Shown: positions 1 to 12,324, numbered from the stretch's first letter. The stretch is DNA of 64,000 bases from Planomicrobium stackebrandtii (GCF_030814955.1 NZ_JAUSWB010000005.1:1-64000), one strand, 5' to 3'. A program made the numbers and translations. The notes: generated from the letters alone by a model not told the origin.

Positions 1-59
1 AGTAAAGTTGCGCGGGCCGTTTTGCGCGGCCGTTGCGTGTTTGTTGACGTTTTGCTGTT

Positions 60-136
60 CAGTTTTCAAGGTTCAAGTTGTTCGCCGCGCTCATTTGCGA
101 CTTGATTAGTATACCATGCTGAAATATGAGAGTCAA
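60..136 (-). promoter_or_regulatory. rRNA operon promoter and leader
   Basis: On the minus strand there is a -35 TTGACT (131-136), a 17-bp spacer and a -10 TATACT (108-113) preceded by TG one base upstream, which makes an extended -10. The transcript then runs through a leader containing CCTTGAAAACTGAAC, a stretch typical of the boxA region just upstream of 16S genes in Bacillales. The promoter points out of the window's left edge, away from oriC, so a 16S-23S-5S operon probably begins just beyond base 1. The rRNA gene itself is not in the window; its identity is inferred from the leader. Confidence 0.75.
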
Positions 137-139
137 CAG

Positions 140-766
140 TTTATGAAAAAAACTTTGGTTTTAACGAGAACTCTTTTTTGAAGTGAGGTTCCTGCAATTT
201 TATACGAATTAAATCACCATCACATTTCTGCTCTTGAATCTTTTCAAAGCAACCGGAAGTATAAATTAAAAGCCGGATGTGTTTGAGCCTTTTCCAATAA
301 CCAAACAGATCGCTCTTGCCTTCATTCAGAATGCTAATAAAGTTCTAGCAGCATCGGGTTCAAAATAGCAGAGCAAGTGATTCATTAATTATGTGAAGAC
401 AATAAAGTTAAATGCACGTGCTAACGTTCACTACCCCTTGCGCCAGTTCCAGGCAACTACAGAGCCTGACCACTTAATGCTTCCACCCCGTCTTTGCCCG
501 AGCCCATCATAGAGCTCTACTGTAAGGCAATACTCTACGTTTGAAAAAGGTTTTGCTCTGCCCAAGGGTTGTGACAGTCGTCTGCTATGAAATTTCCGCG
601 TTGAAGCCGCACAAAGAAATATCGCGGCAGAGTTTTACAAATCTGCAGCCACTGGCCGAATCATCGATCACCGCGGCAGCACTGTGAACCAAAAACGTTT
701 GGATAGACTATAGGAGTTTTTGGACCGGACGGCTCTCTTCCAACTCGCTGCATAATTTTTTCACAT
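140..766. other. Non-coding stretch between rRNA promoter and gyrA terminator
   Basis: No convincing gene is visible in these roughly 630 bases. The minus strand holds a short open stretch (about 420-620) whose translation reads in part VELYDGLGQRRGGSIKWSG and ends in two adjacent stops. It has no visible start or ribosome-binding site and an upstream in-frame stop, so I treat it as at most a gene relic. Confidence 0.4.
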
Positions 767-767
767 G

Positions 768-795
768 AAAAAACCCGCTGAATGGGATCAGCGGG
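768..795 (-). terminator. Intrinsic terminator of gyrA
   Basis: Read on the minus strand, CCCGCTGA and TCAGCGGG pair across a 6-base loop and are followed by six T residues. It lies 14 bases past the gyrA stop. Confidence 0.85.
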
Positions 796-808
796 CTGGA
801 AACTTTTT

Positions 809-3391
809 TTATTCTTCGTCTTCTTCTGGAGTTTCTTCTATATCATCAATCTTTTCATCAGCAACAATATCTTCGTCTTCATAGACATCTGCTTCAGCAC
901 TTTCTTCGATCAATGTTTTTTCGACATCCTCTTCAATCTCTTCCAGATCTTCAGGGATCTCAATATCTTTTTTGACTTTCGCCACAGTAGCGACAATCTC
1001 ATCGTCACCAAGACGAATTAACCGAACGCCTTGTGTGCTTCTGCCTGTTGTCGAAATATCGTTGACATCCATGCGGATCAAAATTCCATTGACGGTGATC
1101 AGCATGATGTCTTCGGTTCCGTTAACAGTTCGGACAGCAACAAGCGGTCCATTTTTATCAGTGATCTGGCACGTCTTGATTCCCATGCCGCCTCTTGATT
1201 GGACACGGTACTCAGCTTCTTTCGTCTGTTTGCCGTATCCTTTTTCCGTGATGACCAATACATTGTCGTTAGGATCCAAAATCTCCATGCCGACTACTGC
1301 ATCTCCTTCACGAAGACGGATGCCCCGGACTCCGCTGGCTGTTCGGCCCATGCTGCGAATGTCTGTTTCAGGGAATCGGATCAACGCACCATTTTTTGTG
1401 CCGATGACCATTTCCTTAGTACCGTCTGTTAGCTTCACTGAAATCAGTTCGTCTTCTTCACGGAGGCTGATAGCAATCAAACCGTTTTGGCGAATATTGG
1501 CGTAATTCGTCACAGGGGTCCGTTTGCTGATGCCTTCACGTGTCGTAAAGAAGAAGAATGCATCTTCTTTGAATTCGTTGACGCGTATTACGGCTGTGAC
1601 TTTCTCTTCTTTGCTGATCTCCAATAAGTTAACCAGCGGCAAGCCTTTGGCAGTGCGGCCGTACTCAGGAATCTGATAGCCTTTTTTGCGGTATACTTTC
1701 CCTTTGTTCGTGAAGAACAAAATGGTGTCGTGGGTAGACGTGTACAACAAATGTTCTACGAAGTCATCTTCGTTGGTGCCCATTCCCTGTACTCCGCGCC
1801 CACCGCGTTTTTGACTGCGGTACGTGTTTGCCGGCAAACGTTTGATATACCCGTTGTGCGTCAGCGTTAATACTGAAGCTTCCACTGGAATCAAATCTTC
1901 GTCTTCGAACATTTCCGCTCCGCCGGTCGTAATTTCCGTTCTGCGTTTATCGCTGAAGCGCTCTTTGATTTCAAGCATTTCTTCCTGGATGATTTCAAGA
2001 ATGCGGTGTTCATTCGCTAAAATATCACGAAGCTCTTCAATCAATTTTACGAGGCCTAAATACTCTTCCTCGATTTTATCCCGTTCCAATCCAGTTAAAC
2101 GCTGCAAACGCATGTCTAAAATCGCTTGCGATTGGCGTTCAGTTAAATTGAAATCGGTCATCAATCCATTGCGTGCCTGCTCCGCAGTCTGTGAACCACG
2201 GATTAAGGCAATGATTGCGTCAATATGATCCAATGCAATACGGAGACCTTCCAGAATATGGGCACGGTCTTCTGCTTTGGTCAATTCGAATTGTGTACGG
2301 CGGCGAATGACCACTTTTTGGTGCTCCAAGTAATGGAAAAGAATTTCTTTCAAGCCCAGAACTTTTGGATGGCCGTCTACCAGCGCCAGCATATTGATGC
2401 CGAAGCTCGTTTGCATCGCTGTTTGTTTGTATAAATTATTCAATAAGACACTTGCACTGGCATCTCTGCGAACTTCGATGACGATGCGCATGCCGTTGCG
2501 GTCAGATTCATCCCGCAGATCCGTGATGCCGTCAATTCGCTTATCGCGAACCAGCTCAGCAATCTTCTCGATCAGTCGGGCTTTGTTTACCTGATAAGGA
2601 ATTTCGTTGACGATGATGACTTCCTTGCCATTGGCTTTTGTCTCGATGTCGACAACTGAACGGATCAAAACAGAGCCTTTCCCCGTTTCATAAGCACGGC
2701 GAATACCGCTGCGGCCAAGGATGATGCCGCCCGTCGGGAAATCAGGACCTGGTATAAATTCCATCAGCTCTTCAGTCGTGATGGCTGGATTGTCAGCCAA
2801 TGCCAATACAGCGTCAATGGTTTCGCCTAAATGATGCGGCGGAATATTGGTCGCCATACCAACAGCAATACCAGAAGTTCCGTTTACCAATAAATTTGGG
2901 AAACGGCTCGGCAAAACAACCGGCTCTTTTTCCTGGCCATCATAGTTATCTCTATAATCAATTGTGTTTTTATTTAAGTCGCGCAGCAATTCCATGGAAA
3001 TTTTCGACATTTTAGACTCAGTGTAACGCATCGCTGCAGCCGAATCTCCGTCAACAGACCCGAAATTTCCGTGCCCGTCCACCAGCATATAGCGGTAGCT
3101 GAAATCCTGTGCCATGCGGACCATGGTTTCATAAACAGCTGTGTCACCGTGAGGATGGTATTTACCAATAACGTCCCCAACGATACGCGCTGATTTTTTA
3201 TAAGCTTTGTCTGAGGTAATCCCCAAATCGTACATTGCATAAAGAATGCGGCGATGAACCGGTTTTAACCCGTCACGCACATCCGGCAAGGCACGGGATA
3301 CGATTACGCTCATTGCATAATCCAAAAAAGAAGTTCGCATTTCCGTACTTATGTTTATTTCTTCAACACCACTGCTAGGCCGTTCAGCCAT
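809..3391 (-). CDS. gyrA: DNA gyrase subunit A
   Basis: This is the breakage-reunion subunit of gyrase, which introduces negative supercoils as an A2B2 complex with GyrB. The active-site tyrosine is Y123 in MRYTESKM. The quinolone-resistance region reads [10 protein letters not shown], with Thr at position 84 where Bacillus has Ser. A GyrA box (QKRGGRG) in the C-terminal pinwheel distinguishes it from ParC. The last ~45 residues are a very acidic tail. The ATG start has an AGGAGG nine bases upstream. gyrB ends 30 bases upstream, so the two are probably co-transcribed, with a terminator after gyrA. The length of 860 aa is slightly above the usual ~820-840 because of the tail. Confidence 0.98.
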   Translation of the reverse strand: MAERPSSGVEEINISTEMRTSFLDYAMSVIVSRALPDVRDGLKPVHRRILYAMYDLGITSDKAYKKSARIVGDVIGKYHPHGDTAVYETMVRMAQDFSYRYMLVDGHGNFGSVDGDSAAAMRYTESKMSKISMELLRDLNKNTIDYRDNYDGQEKEPVVLPSRFPNLLVNGTSGIAVGMATNIPPHHLGETIDAVLALADNPAITTEELMEFIPGPDFPTGGIILGRSGIRRAYETGKGSVLIRSVVDIETKANGKEVIIVNEIPYQVNKARLIEKIAELVRDKRIDGITDLRDESDRNGMRIVIEVRRDASASVLLNNLYKQTAMQTSFGINMLALVDGHPKVLGLKEILFHYLEHQKVVIRRRTQFELTKAEDRAHILEGLRIALDHIDAIIALIRGSQTAEQARNGLMTDFNLTERQSQAILDMRLQRLTGLERDKIEEEYLGLVKLIEELRDILANEHRILEIIQEEMLEIKERFSDKRRTEITTGGAEMFEDEDLIPVEASVLTLTHNGYIKRLPANTYRSQKRGGRGVQGMGTNEDDFVEHLLYTSTHDTILFFTNKGKVYRKKGYQIPEYGRTAKGLPLVNLLEISKEEKVTAVIRVNEFKEDAFFFFTTREGISKRTPVTNYANIRQNGLIAISLREEDELISVKLTDGTKEMVIGTKNGALIRFPETDIRSMGRTASGVRGIRLREGDAVVGMEILDPNDNVLVITEKGYGKQTKEAEYRVQSRGGMGIKTCQITDKNGPLVAVRTVNGTEDIMLITVNGILIRMDVNDISTTGRSTQGVRLIRLGDDEIVATVAKVKKDIEIPEDLEEIEEDVEKTLIEESAEADVYEDEDIVADEKIDDIEETPEEDEE

Positions 3392-3421
3392 ACCCGCAGC
3401 CTCCTCTCAACTCTACATCAC

Positions 3422-5413
<1,992 letters not shown>

Positions 5414-5567
5414 TTAATCGCCAGTTTCCGGTAAAGAGAACTATAAATGCAATCTTTGCTTGCAAGCAGCCGCACAAAAGCAGCCGGCATCTTATTTTTG
5501 TATGGGATGACGGTACTAATTTCCGTAATTCGGAAGGTGTGCTGCTCTAATCTGGATAGGCATATAT

Positions 5568-6680
5568 TTATACCTTGACTGTTCCGTTGGAAACTTCAAA
5601 AAGACGGGCACTTTGAATTGTTTCATGCTGGATGCCTTCGACACTTGTCGTTGTGACAAAGGTCTGGACAGATCCTTTAATCGTATTCAATAAATGGGAT
5701 TGTCTGTAGTCATCCAATTCAGAAAGCACATCATCAAGCAACAGGACGGGCGCTTCTCCAACTTCCTGCTTGATCAGCTCGATTTCAGCTAATTTCAAAG
5801 ACAAAGCCGTAGTCCGCTGCTGCCCTTGCGACCCATAAGTCTGGACATCATAGCCATTAACAAAAAACTGAAGTTCATCGCGGTGAGGGCCAACAAGCGT
5901 TACTCCCCGTTCAATTTCCCGTTTGCGGACTTCTGCCAGTTTCTGCTCTAAAAAGGACGCCATTTCTGCAGGCGTCCATTCAGGCTTTAAACCGCTGATC
6001 GGTTGATAGCGGATTTGAAGTTGTTCCAGCCCCCGGGAAATGCCATGATGGATCGGTTCTGCCCATTTCTGCAAAAGCTCCATAAACTGATAGCGCTTGC
6101 GGATGATTTTGACAGCCGACTCGATAAATTGTTCTGTATAAACGTCAAACATAACGTCATTGATTGTTTGTTTCCCATAATGTTGCTTCAATATGTGATT
6201 TCTTTGTTTAAGCAGTTTTTGGTAAGTCACCAAATCATGCAGATATACTGGAGAAATTTGCCCAATTTCCATGTCGATAAAGCGTCTTCGCACTTGCGGA
6301 CTTCCTTTGACAAGATGGAGATCTTCAGGCGCAAACATCACAACATTCAGTTGGCCAACGTAATCACTCAGCCTGCGCTGTTCCAGGTGATTGACTTTTG
6401 CTTTTTTCCCTTTTTTTGACAGGATAATTTCAAGGGGAAGTTTGCCGTATTTGCGGAAAACATCAGCTTTAATTTTACCATAATCAGCGTCCCAGCGTAC
6501 CAATTCCTTATCATTGGAAGTACGGTGGGATTTTGCCATGGATAAAACATACAGTGATTCCATGATATTGGTTTTGCCTTGTGCGTTTTCTCCTATAAAG
6601 ACATTGATCTCTGGAGAAAATTCCAATTCAAGCGATTCGTAATTTCGATAATTGACAAGCTCAAGGCGGTCAATCCGCAT
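5568..6680 (-). CDS. recF: DNA replication and repair protein RecF
   Basis: RecF is an SMC-like ABC ATPase that helps load RecA onto gapped DNA with RecO and RecR. The Walker A motif is GENAQGKTN (residues ~30-38). A signature-like segment ([19 protein letters not shown]) and the Walker [12 protein letters not shown] lie near residues 280-320. The 370-aa length is normal. The ATG start overlaps the end of the upstream S4 gene by 11 bases, indicating translational coupling within the dnaA-dnaN-rlbA-recF operon. Confidence 0.97.
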   Translation of the reverse strand: MRIDRLELVNYRNYESLELEFSPEINVFIGENAQGKTNIMESLYVLSMAKSHRTSNDKELVRWDADYGKIKADVFRKYGKLPLEIILSKKGKKAKVNHLEQRRLSDYVGQLNVVMFAPEDLHLVKGSPQVRRRFIDMEIGQISPVYLHDLVTYQKLLKQRNHILKQHYGKQTINDVMFDVYTEQFIESAVKIIRKRYQFMELLQKWAEPIHHGISRGLEQLQIRYQPISGLKPEWTPAEMASFLEQKLAEVRKREIERGVTLVGPHRDELQFFVNGYDVQTYGSQGQQRTTALSLKLAEIELIKQEVGEAPVLLLDDVLSELDDYRQSHLLNTIKGSVQTFVTTTSVEGIQHETIQSARLFEVSNGTVKV

Positions 6681-6909
6681 CGAAGCTCATGCCTTCAGCG
6701 GTCACGATACGAAAATCTCCAAACTCTGGAATATTGACGAGATCATTTGCACGCAGCTTCCGGCCTCTGCGGTTTTCAGCTTCACCATTTACAAAAACTT
6801 CATGTTCTCCCAAAAACCATTTGGCCATTCCGCCTGAACTTATTGTATCTGTCATTTTTAACAATTGCCCAAGTGTTATATATTCAGTCTCAATCCCGAT
6901 TTCTCTCAA
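6670..6909 (-). CDS. yaaA: S4-domain RNA-binding protein YaaA/RlbA
   Basis: This 79-aa S4-like protein sits at its conserved place between dnaN and recF. The S4 signature runs from [23 protein letters not shown] to [16 protein letters not shown]. In Bacillus the homologue is linked to 50S ribosome assembly and RNA binding; its exact role here is inferred. The start is a TTG with AAGGATGAG seven bases upstream. It overlaps recF. Confidence 0.92.
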   Translation of the reverse strand: MREIGIETEYITLGQLLKMTDTISSGGMAKWFLGEHEVFVNGEAENRRGRKLRANDLVNIPEFGDFRIVTAEGMSFDAD

Positions 6910-7015
6910 AATGCACTCATCCTTCGATTCATAGTCTATCCCTCTATTTTACCCTATTTTAGCTAAAAAGTAAAAAGGATAGCCTAGATGGCTATCCTGA
7001 GGGTGTGTTTTAAAT

Positions 7016-8152
7016 TTAATATGTTCGGACAGGAAGAATCAGCTGCAAAATCGAGTCGTCCAATGCCGATTTCAAAATGAATGGACGCATCGCTCCAGTA
7101 AACTGAATGACGACATCTTGTCCGTCGATGGCTTTTAGTGCATCCATCATAAATTTAGCACTGAAAGAAATTTTCAGTTCTTCTCCTTCTATGCTTTGGG
7201 CTTGAAGCTGCTCTTCTACTTTCCCTACTTCAGGTGAGTTAGAAGAAACTTCCACTTCGTTTCCTGCACTTGCGGAGAAGCGAACAACATTATTGCGTTC
7301 TTCTCTTGCGAGCAGCGATGCCCGGTCAATCGCCTGCAGGAGCGAACGGCCGTTTACGGTGACGGTAGTCTTATATTCTGCCGGGATTAAACGGGTCGTA
7401 TCCGGATAGTTCCCTTCTAATAGGCGTGAAAAGAAAAGAATGTGCTTGGATTTGAATAAAACCTGCTGGTTGGTCATGACGATTTCGACAGCTTCAGAAG
7501 TATCATCCAGAATTTTGTTTAATTCGGTCAAGCTTTTCCCAGGGATTACGACGCTGTATTCCCCTTCCGGCAAAGTTTCCAGTTTTGTTTTACGTCGAGC
7601 CAGTCGGTGGCTGTCAGTTGCTACACAAACAAGTTCTCCATCTTTTACTTCCCAATGAACGCCTGTTAAGACAGGACGCGTTTCAGAACTTGATACCGCA
7701 AAGACCGTTTCACGGTTAATGGTCTTAAGCAGATCTGCTGGAATTGTAAACAAACGATCATCCTGGATATCAGGCAATTGTGGATAATCCATTGCATCCA
7801 GGCCAATCAAGTGGAATTCAGATTTCCCAGAACGGATATGTGTCTGGAAATTTCCTGTGATTTCAATTTCCACTTCATTTGTCGGCAATTTGCGAATGAT
7901 CTCCCCAAAAACTTTGGCTTGAAGAACAATACTTCCTCCATCTGTTACTTGGATGATCTGTTCCCCATCTTCTTCTGCTGGGATAAATGTTTGGATCGTG
8001 ATATCTGAATCACTGCCTGTCAATCTCATTCCATCTGAAGAAACATCCATTTTTATTCCCGTTAAGATCGGAATCGTGGTTTTTGAACTTACCGCTTTCA
8101 TTACATCGTTTAATCCTTCAACTAATCGCTCACGTTTTATCTCGAATTTCAT
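7016..8152 (-). CDS. dnaN: DNA polymerase III beta sliding clamp
   Basis: This protein forms the ring-shaped processivity clamp, a homodimer of three repeated clamp folds per subunit. The 378-aa length matches the family. The C-terminus ends in LILPVRTY, close to the usual hydrophobic-pocket-lining LILPVR. The start is an ATG with a modest AGCGAGG site. It lies 173 bp downstream of dnaA, and the gap contains the unwinding part of oriC. It is probably co-transcribed with dnaA. Confidence 0.98.
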   Translation of the reverse strand: MKFEIKRERLVEGLNDVMKAVSSKTTIPILTGIKMDVSSDGMRLTGSDSDITIQTFIPAEEDGEQIIQVTDGGSIVLQAKVFGEIIRKLPTNEVEIEITGNFQTHIRSGKSEFHLIGLDAMDYPQLPDIQDDRLFTIPADLLKTINRETVFAVSSSETRPVLTGVHWEVKDGELVCVATDSHRLARRKTKLETLPEGEYSVVIPGKSLTELNKILDDTSEAVEIVMTNQQVLFKSKHILFFSRLLEGNYPDTTRLIPAEYKTTVTVNGRSLLQAIDRASLLAREERNNVVRFSASAGNEVEVSSNSPEVGKVEEQLQAQSIEGEELKISFSAKFMMDALKAIDGQDVVIQFTGAMRPFILKSALDDSILQLILPVRTY

Positions 8153-8164
8153 TCTCGAACCTCG

Positions 8165-8216
8165 CTTATATATATATTTTATTTAAAGGCTTTTAAAGTA
8201 ATAGTAGTAGTAGGGG
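8165..8216 (-). promoter_or_regulatory. oriC unwinding element with DnaA-trio repeats
   Basis: On the minus strand, DnaA boxes are followed by a short C-rich cluster, then CTACTACTACTATTACTT (forward 8197-8213), then an AT-rich tract with TATATATAT (8165-8195). This order (box, GC cluster, repeated trinucleotide, AT-rich DNA) is the published layout of the Bacillus basal unwinding system, where DnaA filaments engage DnaA-trios. It lies between dnaA and dnaN as in B. subtilis. Confidence 0.85.
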
Positions 8217-8225
8217 CTGTGAATA

Positions 8226-8318
8226 TGTGGATAAGCCCCTTAGAGTCAATAAAAGCAGCTTATCCACATGTAGACAGTCTGTGCATAAACTGCTTGCTGA
8301 TTTATCGGGTTATCCACA
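8226..8318. promoter_or_regulatory. oriC DnaA-box cluster, dnaA-dnaN side
   Basis: Three perfect 9-mer DnaA boxes are present: TGTGGATAA at 8226-8234, and TTATCCACA at 8260-8268 and 8310-8318. A one-mismatch copy, TGTGCATAA, lies at 8280-8288. The box at 8226 is 10 bases from the GC cluster of the unwinding element. Confidence 0.9.
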
Positions 8319-8325
8319 GCTTATT

Positions 8326-9669
8326 TTACTTGCCAAGCGCACTTTTGATGTCCTTGACGTCCTGCTGAAGCTGCTGATTGTCTTTTAGCATTTTAGAAAT
8401 TTTGTCATGTGCGTGAATAACAGTTGTGTGATCGCGCCCGCCAAATTCCTCGCCAATTTTGGGCAAAGAGAAATCGGTCATTTCCCGGGACAGGTACATC
8501 GCGACCTGACGTGGATAGGCAATATCCTTTGTCCGCCGTTTGGTTTTAAAATCTTCCAGTTTGACGTTAAACTGCTCGCCGACTGCATTTTGGATGTCTA
8601 AAATCGTAATAACTTTCGGCTTTGAGTTCGGCATAATGTCTTTTAAAGCTTCTGCAGCCAGTTCCGCACTCATATCGCGGTTGATCAAAGAGGAATAAGC
8701 CACAACACGGATCAATGCCCCTTCAAGTTCCCGGATATTCGAGTCGATGGAATTGGCGATATAGGTCATGACGTCGTTTGGAATGTCCAATCCATCCGCT
8801 TTTGCTTTCTTGCGCAAAATTGCAATCCGGGTTTCCAGATCAGGCGGTGTAATATCCGTGATCAAGCCCCATTCAAAGCGGGAGCGGAGGCGATCTTCGA
8901 GTGTCGGGATCTCTTTTGGAGGCCGGTCACTCGAAATGATGATTTGTTTGGACTCTTCGTGCAAGGTGTTGAATGTATGGAAAAATTCTTCCTGTGTCTG
9001 TTCTTTTCCTGCTAAAAACTGGATATCATCGATGAGGAGAATGTCGACACCCCTGTATTTATCACGAAATTCGCCAGTTTTATTGTCGCGGATTGAATTG
9101 ATAAATTCATTTGTAAATTTCTCCGAAGATAAGTAAACCACTTTGGCGTTCGGATTGTGTTCCAGGACATAATGTCCGATTGCATGCATTAAATGTGTCT
9201 TGCCAAGTCCTACTCCCCCATAGATAAACAGCGGGTTATAAGCTTTTGCTGGCGCTTCGGCCACGGCCAAAGAGGCGGCATGGGCGAAGCGGTTGCCTGA
9301 ACCAATTACAAACGTATCGAAAGTGTATTTAGGATTCAGCATGCCAGGCAAAAACTCTTGCTGCTGGTCTTGTCCCGGTTTAACACGAGGCGCAGGGAGT
9401 TGAAAATCATCCATATCCTGATCTTTGGGCACAACAAATTTGATCATCATATCATCACCGGTGGAATCCGATAAAATTCCGGTAATCAAGTGTACGTAAT
9501 GGTTTTCCAACCAATCACGTGCAAAGGAATTCGGCGCTGAAATAGTGACTGTATCATCCTGGTAGGATAAAAGTTTTGTCGATTTTAACCACGTTTCAAA
9601 ACTTGGTTTGGAGATTTTAGTTTCAACTTGGGCTAAGACACTCGACCAAAGTTCGTCTAAGTGTTCCAA
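8326..9669 (-). CDS. dnaA: Chromosomal replication initiator DnaA
   Basis: DnaA is the AAA+ initiator that binds DnaA boxes and opens oriC. Domain I (residues 1-~80) contains [12 protein letters not shown]. The Walker A is [10 protein letters not shown] and the Walker B is LLIDDIQFL. The C-terminal domain IV carries the DNA-recognition signature [10 protein letters not shown]. The protein is 447 aa. The start is a TTG with AAAGGAG eight bases upstream. An extended -10 (TGATATACT on the minus strand, about 9704-9711) precedes it. A DnaA box at 9730-9738 lies near the -35, consistent with autoregulation. Confidence 0.98.
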   Translation of the reverse strand: MEHLDELWSSVLAQVETKISKPSFETWLKSTKLLSYQDDTVTISAPNSFARDWLENHYVHLITGILSDSTGDDMMIKFVVPKDQDMDDFQLPAPRVKPGQDQQQEFLPGMLNPKYTFDTFVIGSGNRFAHAASLAVAEAPAKAYNPLFIYGGVGLGKTHLMHAIGHYVLEHNPNAKVVYLSSEKFTNEFINSIRDNKTGEFRDKYRGVDILLIDDIQFLAGKEQTQEEFFHTFNTLHEESKQIIISSDRPPKEIPTLEDRLRSRFEWGLITDITPPDLETRIAILRKKAKADGLDIPNDVMTYIANSIDSNIRELEGALIRVVAYSSLINRDMSAELAAEALKDIMPNSKPKVITILDIQNAVGEQFNVKLEDFKTKRRTKDIAYPRQVAMYLSREMTDFSLPKIGEEFGGRDHTTVIHAHDKISKMLKDNQQLQQDVKDIKSALGK

Positions 9670-9729
9670 TAGCTCGTCTCCTTTATATGTAACTATATTT
9701 TAAAGTATATCATACACAAAATCACAGCT

Positions 9730-10026
9730 TGTGGATAACATTTGTAAACAAGATGGTGAATAACTATCCACACCTTACCCACAATTTGTGGATAACTTAT
9801 TTTGGGTGAAAACTATTAACAAGTGAAAACAAGTTAATGTTACCAAAAAAGATGAGACAATACAAGAAGTTCTTTAAGTTATCCACATATCTTTTTTTGC
9901 TCACACAAGAACTATCCACAAGGGGTTTGTATGTTAAAAAACTGTAGATAAGGCATGTGGATAATTATTTTGGAGAAAAAAATAGTGCACAGGCCATCAA
10001 GGGATAAAGTTGCAATCTGTGTATAA
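9730..10026. promoter_or_regulatory. oriC DnaA-box cluster upstream of dnaA
   Basis: Four perfect boxes lie at 9730-9738, 9787-9795, 9879-9887 and 9956-9964. Two TGTGGATAG variants lie at 9764-9772 and 9912-9920. One-mismatch copies lie at 9775-9783, 9943-9951 and 10018-10026. They fill the AT-rich gap between divergent dnaA and rpmH, the classical upstream half of a bipartite Bacillales origin. Confidence 0.93.
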
Positions 10027-10075
10027 CTTAAAAGAGCCGGAGGAAAGAGATCTAGAAGGCTTTTACAATAAGACA

Positions 10076-10105
10076 TTGACATTTGAACCCGTGCGCCTTT
10101 ATAAT
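10076..10105 (+). promoter_or_regulatory. rpmH promoter
   Basis: TTGACA (10076-10081) and TATAAT (10100-10105) are separated by 18 bp. Both hexamers are perfect consensus, about 55 bases before the rpmH start, fitting a strongly expressed ribosomal-protein gene. Confidence 0.85.
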
Positions 10106-10160
10106 AGTCGAGACTGTCTTTAGTAAAAATAGTTAACTCTTATTATAGGAGGTGTCACAT

Positions 10161-10298
10161 ATGACATTGCGCACATACCAACCAAATACACGCAAGCACA
10201 GCAAAGTACACGGCTTCAGAGCACGTATGAGCACAAAAAACGGACGCAGAGTAATAGCTGCACGCCGTCGTAAAGGAAGAAAAGTATTATCAGCTTAA
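10161..10298 (+). CDS. rpmH: 50S ribosomal protein L34
   Basis: The 45-residue product reads [19 protein letters not shown] at its N-terminus and is followed by an Arg/Lys-rich tail, matching L34 closely. The ATG is preceded by AGGAGG with a normal spacer. It sits beside oriC, divergent from dnaA, in the universally conserved rpmH-rnpA-yidC order. A consensus promoter lies upstream and a hairpin with a T-tract follows the stop. Confidence 0.97.
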   Translation: MTLRTYQPNTRKHSKVHGFRARMSTKNGRRVIAARRRKGRKVLSA

Positions 10299-10300
10299 GT

Positions 10301-10331
10301 CCACTGACCGCATCAGTGGTCTTTTTTTTCT
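10301..10331 (+). terminator. Terminator after rpmH
   Basis: CCACTGA and TCAGTGG pair across CCGCA and are followed by an 8-T run. It separates rpmH from rnpA and probably allows partial read-through, giving much more L34 mRNA than rnpA mRNA. Confidence 0.85.
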
Positions 10332-10380
10332 TTTCTGCCCTAATTTTGGCGGGAAAGCATTACAATAAGCAGGTGAAAGA

Positions 10381-10722
10381 ATGAACAAGCACCAACGGAT
10401 CAAGAAGAACAAAGAATTTCAACATATCTTTAAAAAAGGAAAATCTTTTGCGAATCGTCAGTTTATCGTTTATGTATTAAAGGATGAACAAACTGAATTT
10501 CGCCTGGGATTGTCCGTCAGCAAAAAAGTAGGGAATGCAGTCGCACGCAACCGCATCAAACGCTATATCCGGCAGACTTTCTTGGAATTGAAAGACGATT
10601 TATTGCCGAATGCAGACTACATTATCATCGCCCGACCACAGGCGGCCACATTGGATTTTCACGAAAGCAAAAAAAGTCTCGAACATGTATTGAAGATTGC
10701 ACGTGCATTGCCAAGGAAGTAG
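10381..10722 (+). CDS. rnpA: Ribonuclease P protein component
   Basis: This small basic protein cofactor of RNase P assists 5' maturation of tRNA. The conserved RNR-type segment reads [14 protein letters not shown] (residues ~57-70), with the KKVGN stretch before it. It is 113 aa, normal for the family. The ATG follows AGGTGAAAG. It lies between rpmH and yidC, as in most bacteria. Confidence 0.96.
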   Translation: MNKHQRIKKNKEFQHIFKKGKSFANRQFIVYVLKDEQTEFRLGLSVSKKVGNAVARNRIKRYIRQTFLELKDDLLPNADYIIIARPQAATLDFHESKKSLEHVLKIARALPRK

Positions 10723-10779
10723 AAGACCACGCAGAATAGATGTATTATAGAAGTAATTGAAAATTAGTTTGGGGGAAGA

Positions 10780-11565
10780 ATGGTGAATAAGAAATTAGTT
10801 TTGCTTATTTCACTGATTGCAGTAACGTTGCTGCTTTCCGGCTGTACAGAATTTGATCAGCCGATCAGTGACCAGAGTGAAGGATTTTGGAATGAATTTA
10901 TCGTTTGGCCATTGGTGTCAGCCATTGTGTTCTTTAAGGATTTACTGGGAACTTATGGTTTCGGAATTATCGCAGTTACGGTCATCATCCGGTTGGTAAT
11001 GCTGCCATTGATGATCAAACAAACGAAAAGTTCAAAACGTATGCAAGAAGTACAGCCTGAACTTGTGAAATTGAAAGAAAAGTACAAGTCTAAAGATGCT
11101 GTCACACAACAGAAATACCAAAAAGAAATGATGGCGCTGTTCCAGGAAAAAGGCGTCAATCCGATGGCAGGTTGTTTGCCTGTATTGATTCAAATGCCGG
11201 TCTTAATCGGTTTTTATCATGCCATCAGCCGCATGAACAGCACACCTGAAATCGATTTGGGTGCATTTCTGATTTTTCCGCTGGCAGAACCAAGCATCAT
11301 TTTAGCCATTATCGCTGGTTTGATGCAATTTATCGTTTTGCGGACTGGACCATCAATGGACAATCCGCAAATGAAGATCATGATGTATTTCATGCCGGTA
11401 ATGATCATCGGATTCGGTATTGTTTTGCCCTCTGCATTGACGCTTTACTGGGTTATCGGAAATATCATTTCGCTTATCCAAAACTTGTTCATTTACCGTC
11501 CGTGGGAGAAAACCGCAGCAGTACAGCAACCTGTTAAAACGAAAGCAGGAGGGGTTAAAAAGTGA
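10780..11565 (+). CDS. yidC: Membrane protein insertase YidC/SpoIIIJ type
   Basis: YidC inserts and folds membrane proteins, alone or with SecYEG. The N-terminus is a lipoprotein signal peptide ending in LLLSGC (lipid-modified Cys22), followed by five membrane segments of the 60KD_IMP domain, including GCLPVLIQMPVLIGFY. The length of 261 aa is typical of Gram-positive YidC. GGGGGAA is very close to the ATG, so the next codon (GTG at 10783) could be the true start. The end overlaps jag by four bases (GTGA). Confidence 0.95.
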   Translation: MVNKKLVLLISLIAVTLLLSGCTEFDQPISDQSEGFWNEFIVWPLVSAIVFFKDLLGTYGFGIIAVTVIIRLVMLPLMIKQTKSSKRMQEVQPELVKLKEKYKSKDAVTQQKYQKEMMALFQEKGVNPMAGCLPVLIQMPVLIGFYHAISRMNSTPEIDLGAFLIFPLAEPSIILAIIAGLMQFIVLRTGPSMDNPQMKIMMYFMPVMIIGFGIVLPSALTLYWVIGNIISLIQNLFIYRPWEKTAAVQQPVKTKAGGVKK

Positions 11566-12293
11566 AACAGATTACGCAAACGGGTCCAACTGTTGAAAGC
11601 GCGATATCTGAAGCATTAGAAAAACTCCAAGTTACACGTGAAGAAGTTAAGATAGAAGTCATTCAGGAAGAGAAAAAAGGGTTTTTCGGTTTCGGTGCCA
11701 AAAAAGCAGAAGTTGAAGTTACCGTAATTGAAAAAACTCCACTTCCGGAAAAGGCAGAAAAAGCTGTTGAAATCCACGAAACATCCGAAGTTCCGCCTGT
11801 AAAAGAGGGAGAAGAGGAAGAAGTTCCTGCAGTCTCCAATGAACAGGCGATTCAAGAAACAAAAAATTACATCCAATCGATTGCCAAAGGGATGAAGATC
11901 GAGGATTTATCGATTACTCATGAGCATCGAGGCAAAAAAGTCAGTTTTTATTTGGAAAGTGAGAAAGTGGCCATGCTGATCGGCAAACGAGGACAAACTT
12001 TGAACTCCCTTCAGCAATTGGCGCAGCTTGTTGCCAACAAATATTCCAATCAGTTTATGATGGTTCAACTGGACGCTGAGAACTACCGTGAACGCCGTCA
12101 GGAGACGCTGGAGCAATTGGCGGATCGGATGGCGGACAAAGCAATTCGGACCGGCGGACGGGTTCAATTTGAACCAATGCCGTCTTACGAGCGAAAAGTC
12201 ATTCACCAGGCACTATCAAGACGTTTGGACATTGATACGTATTCGGAAGGGAAAGACCCCAACCGTTACCTCGTCATTGAGCCGCATAGATAA
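11562..12293 (+). CDS. jag: RNA-binding protein Jag/KhpB
   Basis: The order is an N-terminal Jag domain (residues 1-~50, with EEKKGFFGFGAKKAEVEV), an acidic linker, a KH domain containing MLIGKRGQTLNSLQQLAQLV (~140-165), and an R3H domain (PMPSYERKVIHQALSRR, ~205-222). KhpB proteins bind RNA and influence cell elongation in other Firmicutes. The start is a GTG overlapping the yidC stop, so translation is coupled. A strong terminator follows 5 bases after the stop. Confidence 0.94.
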   Translation: MKQITQTGPTVESAISEALEKLQVTREEVKIEVIQEEKKGFFGFGAKKAEVEVTVIEKTPLPEKAEKAVEIHETSEVPPVKEGEEEEVPAVSNEQAIQETKNYIQSIAKGMKIEDLSITHEHRGKKVSFYLESEKVAMLIGKRGQTLNSLQQLAQLVANKYSNQFMMVQLDAENYRERRQETLEQLADRMADKAIRTGGRVQFEPMPSYERKVIHQALSRRLDIDTYSEGKDPNRYLVIEPHR

Positions 12294-12300
12294 ACCAAAG

Positions 12301-12324
12301 CCCGCCGGCATGGCGGGTTTTTTT
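12301..12324 (+). terminator. Terminator after jag
   Basis: CCCGCC and GGCGGG pair across a five-base loop and are followed by seven T residues. Confidence 0.9.

Noticed and set aside
972-1505. 177-aa open frame antisense to gyrA
   Set aside because: It lies wholly inside gyrA on the opposite strand, has no ribosome-binding site and its Ser/Arg-rich translation is typical of an antisense shadow.
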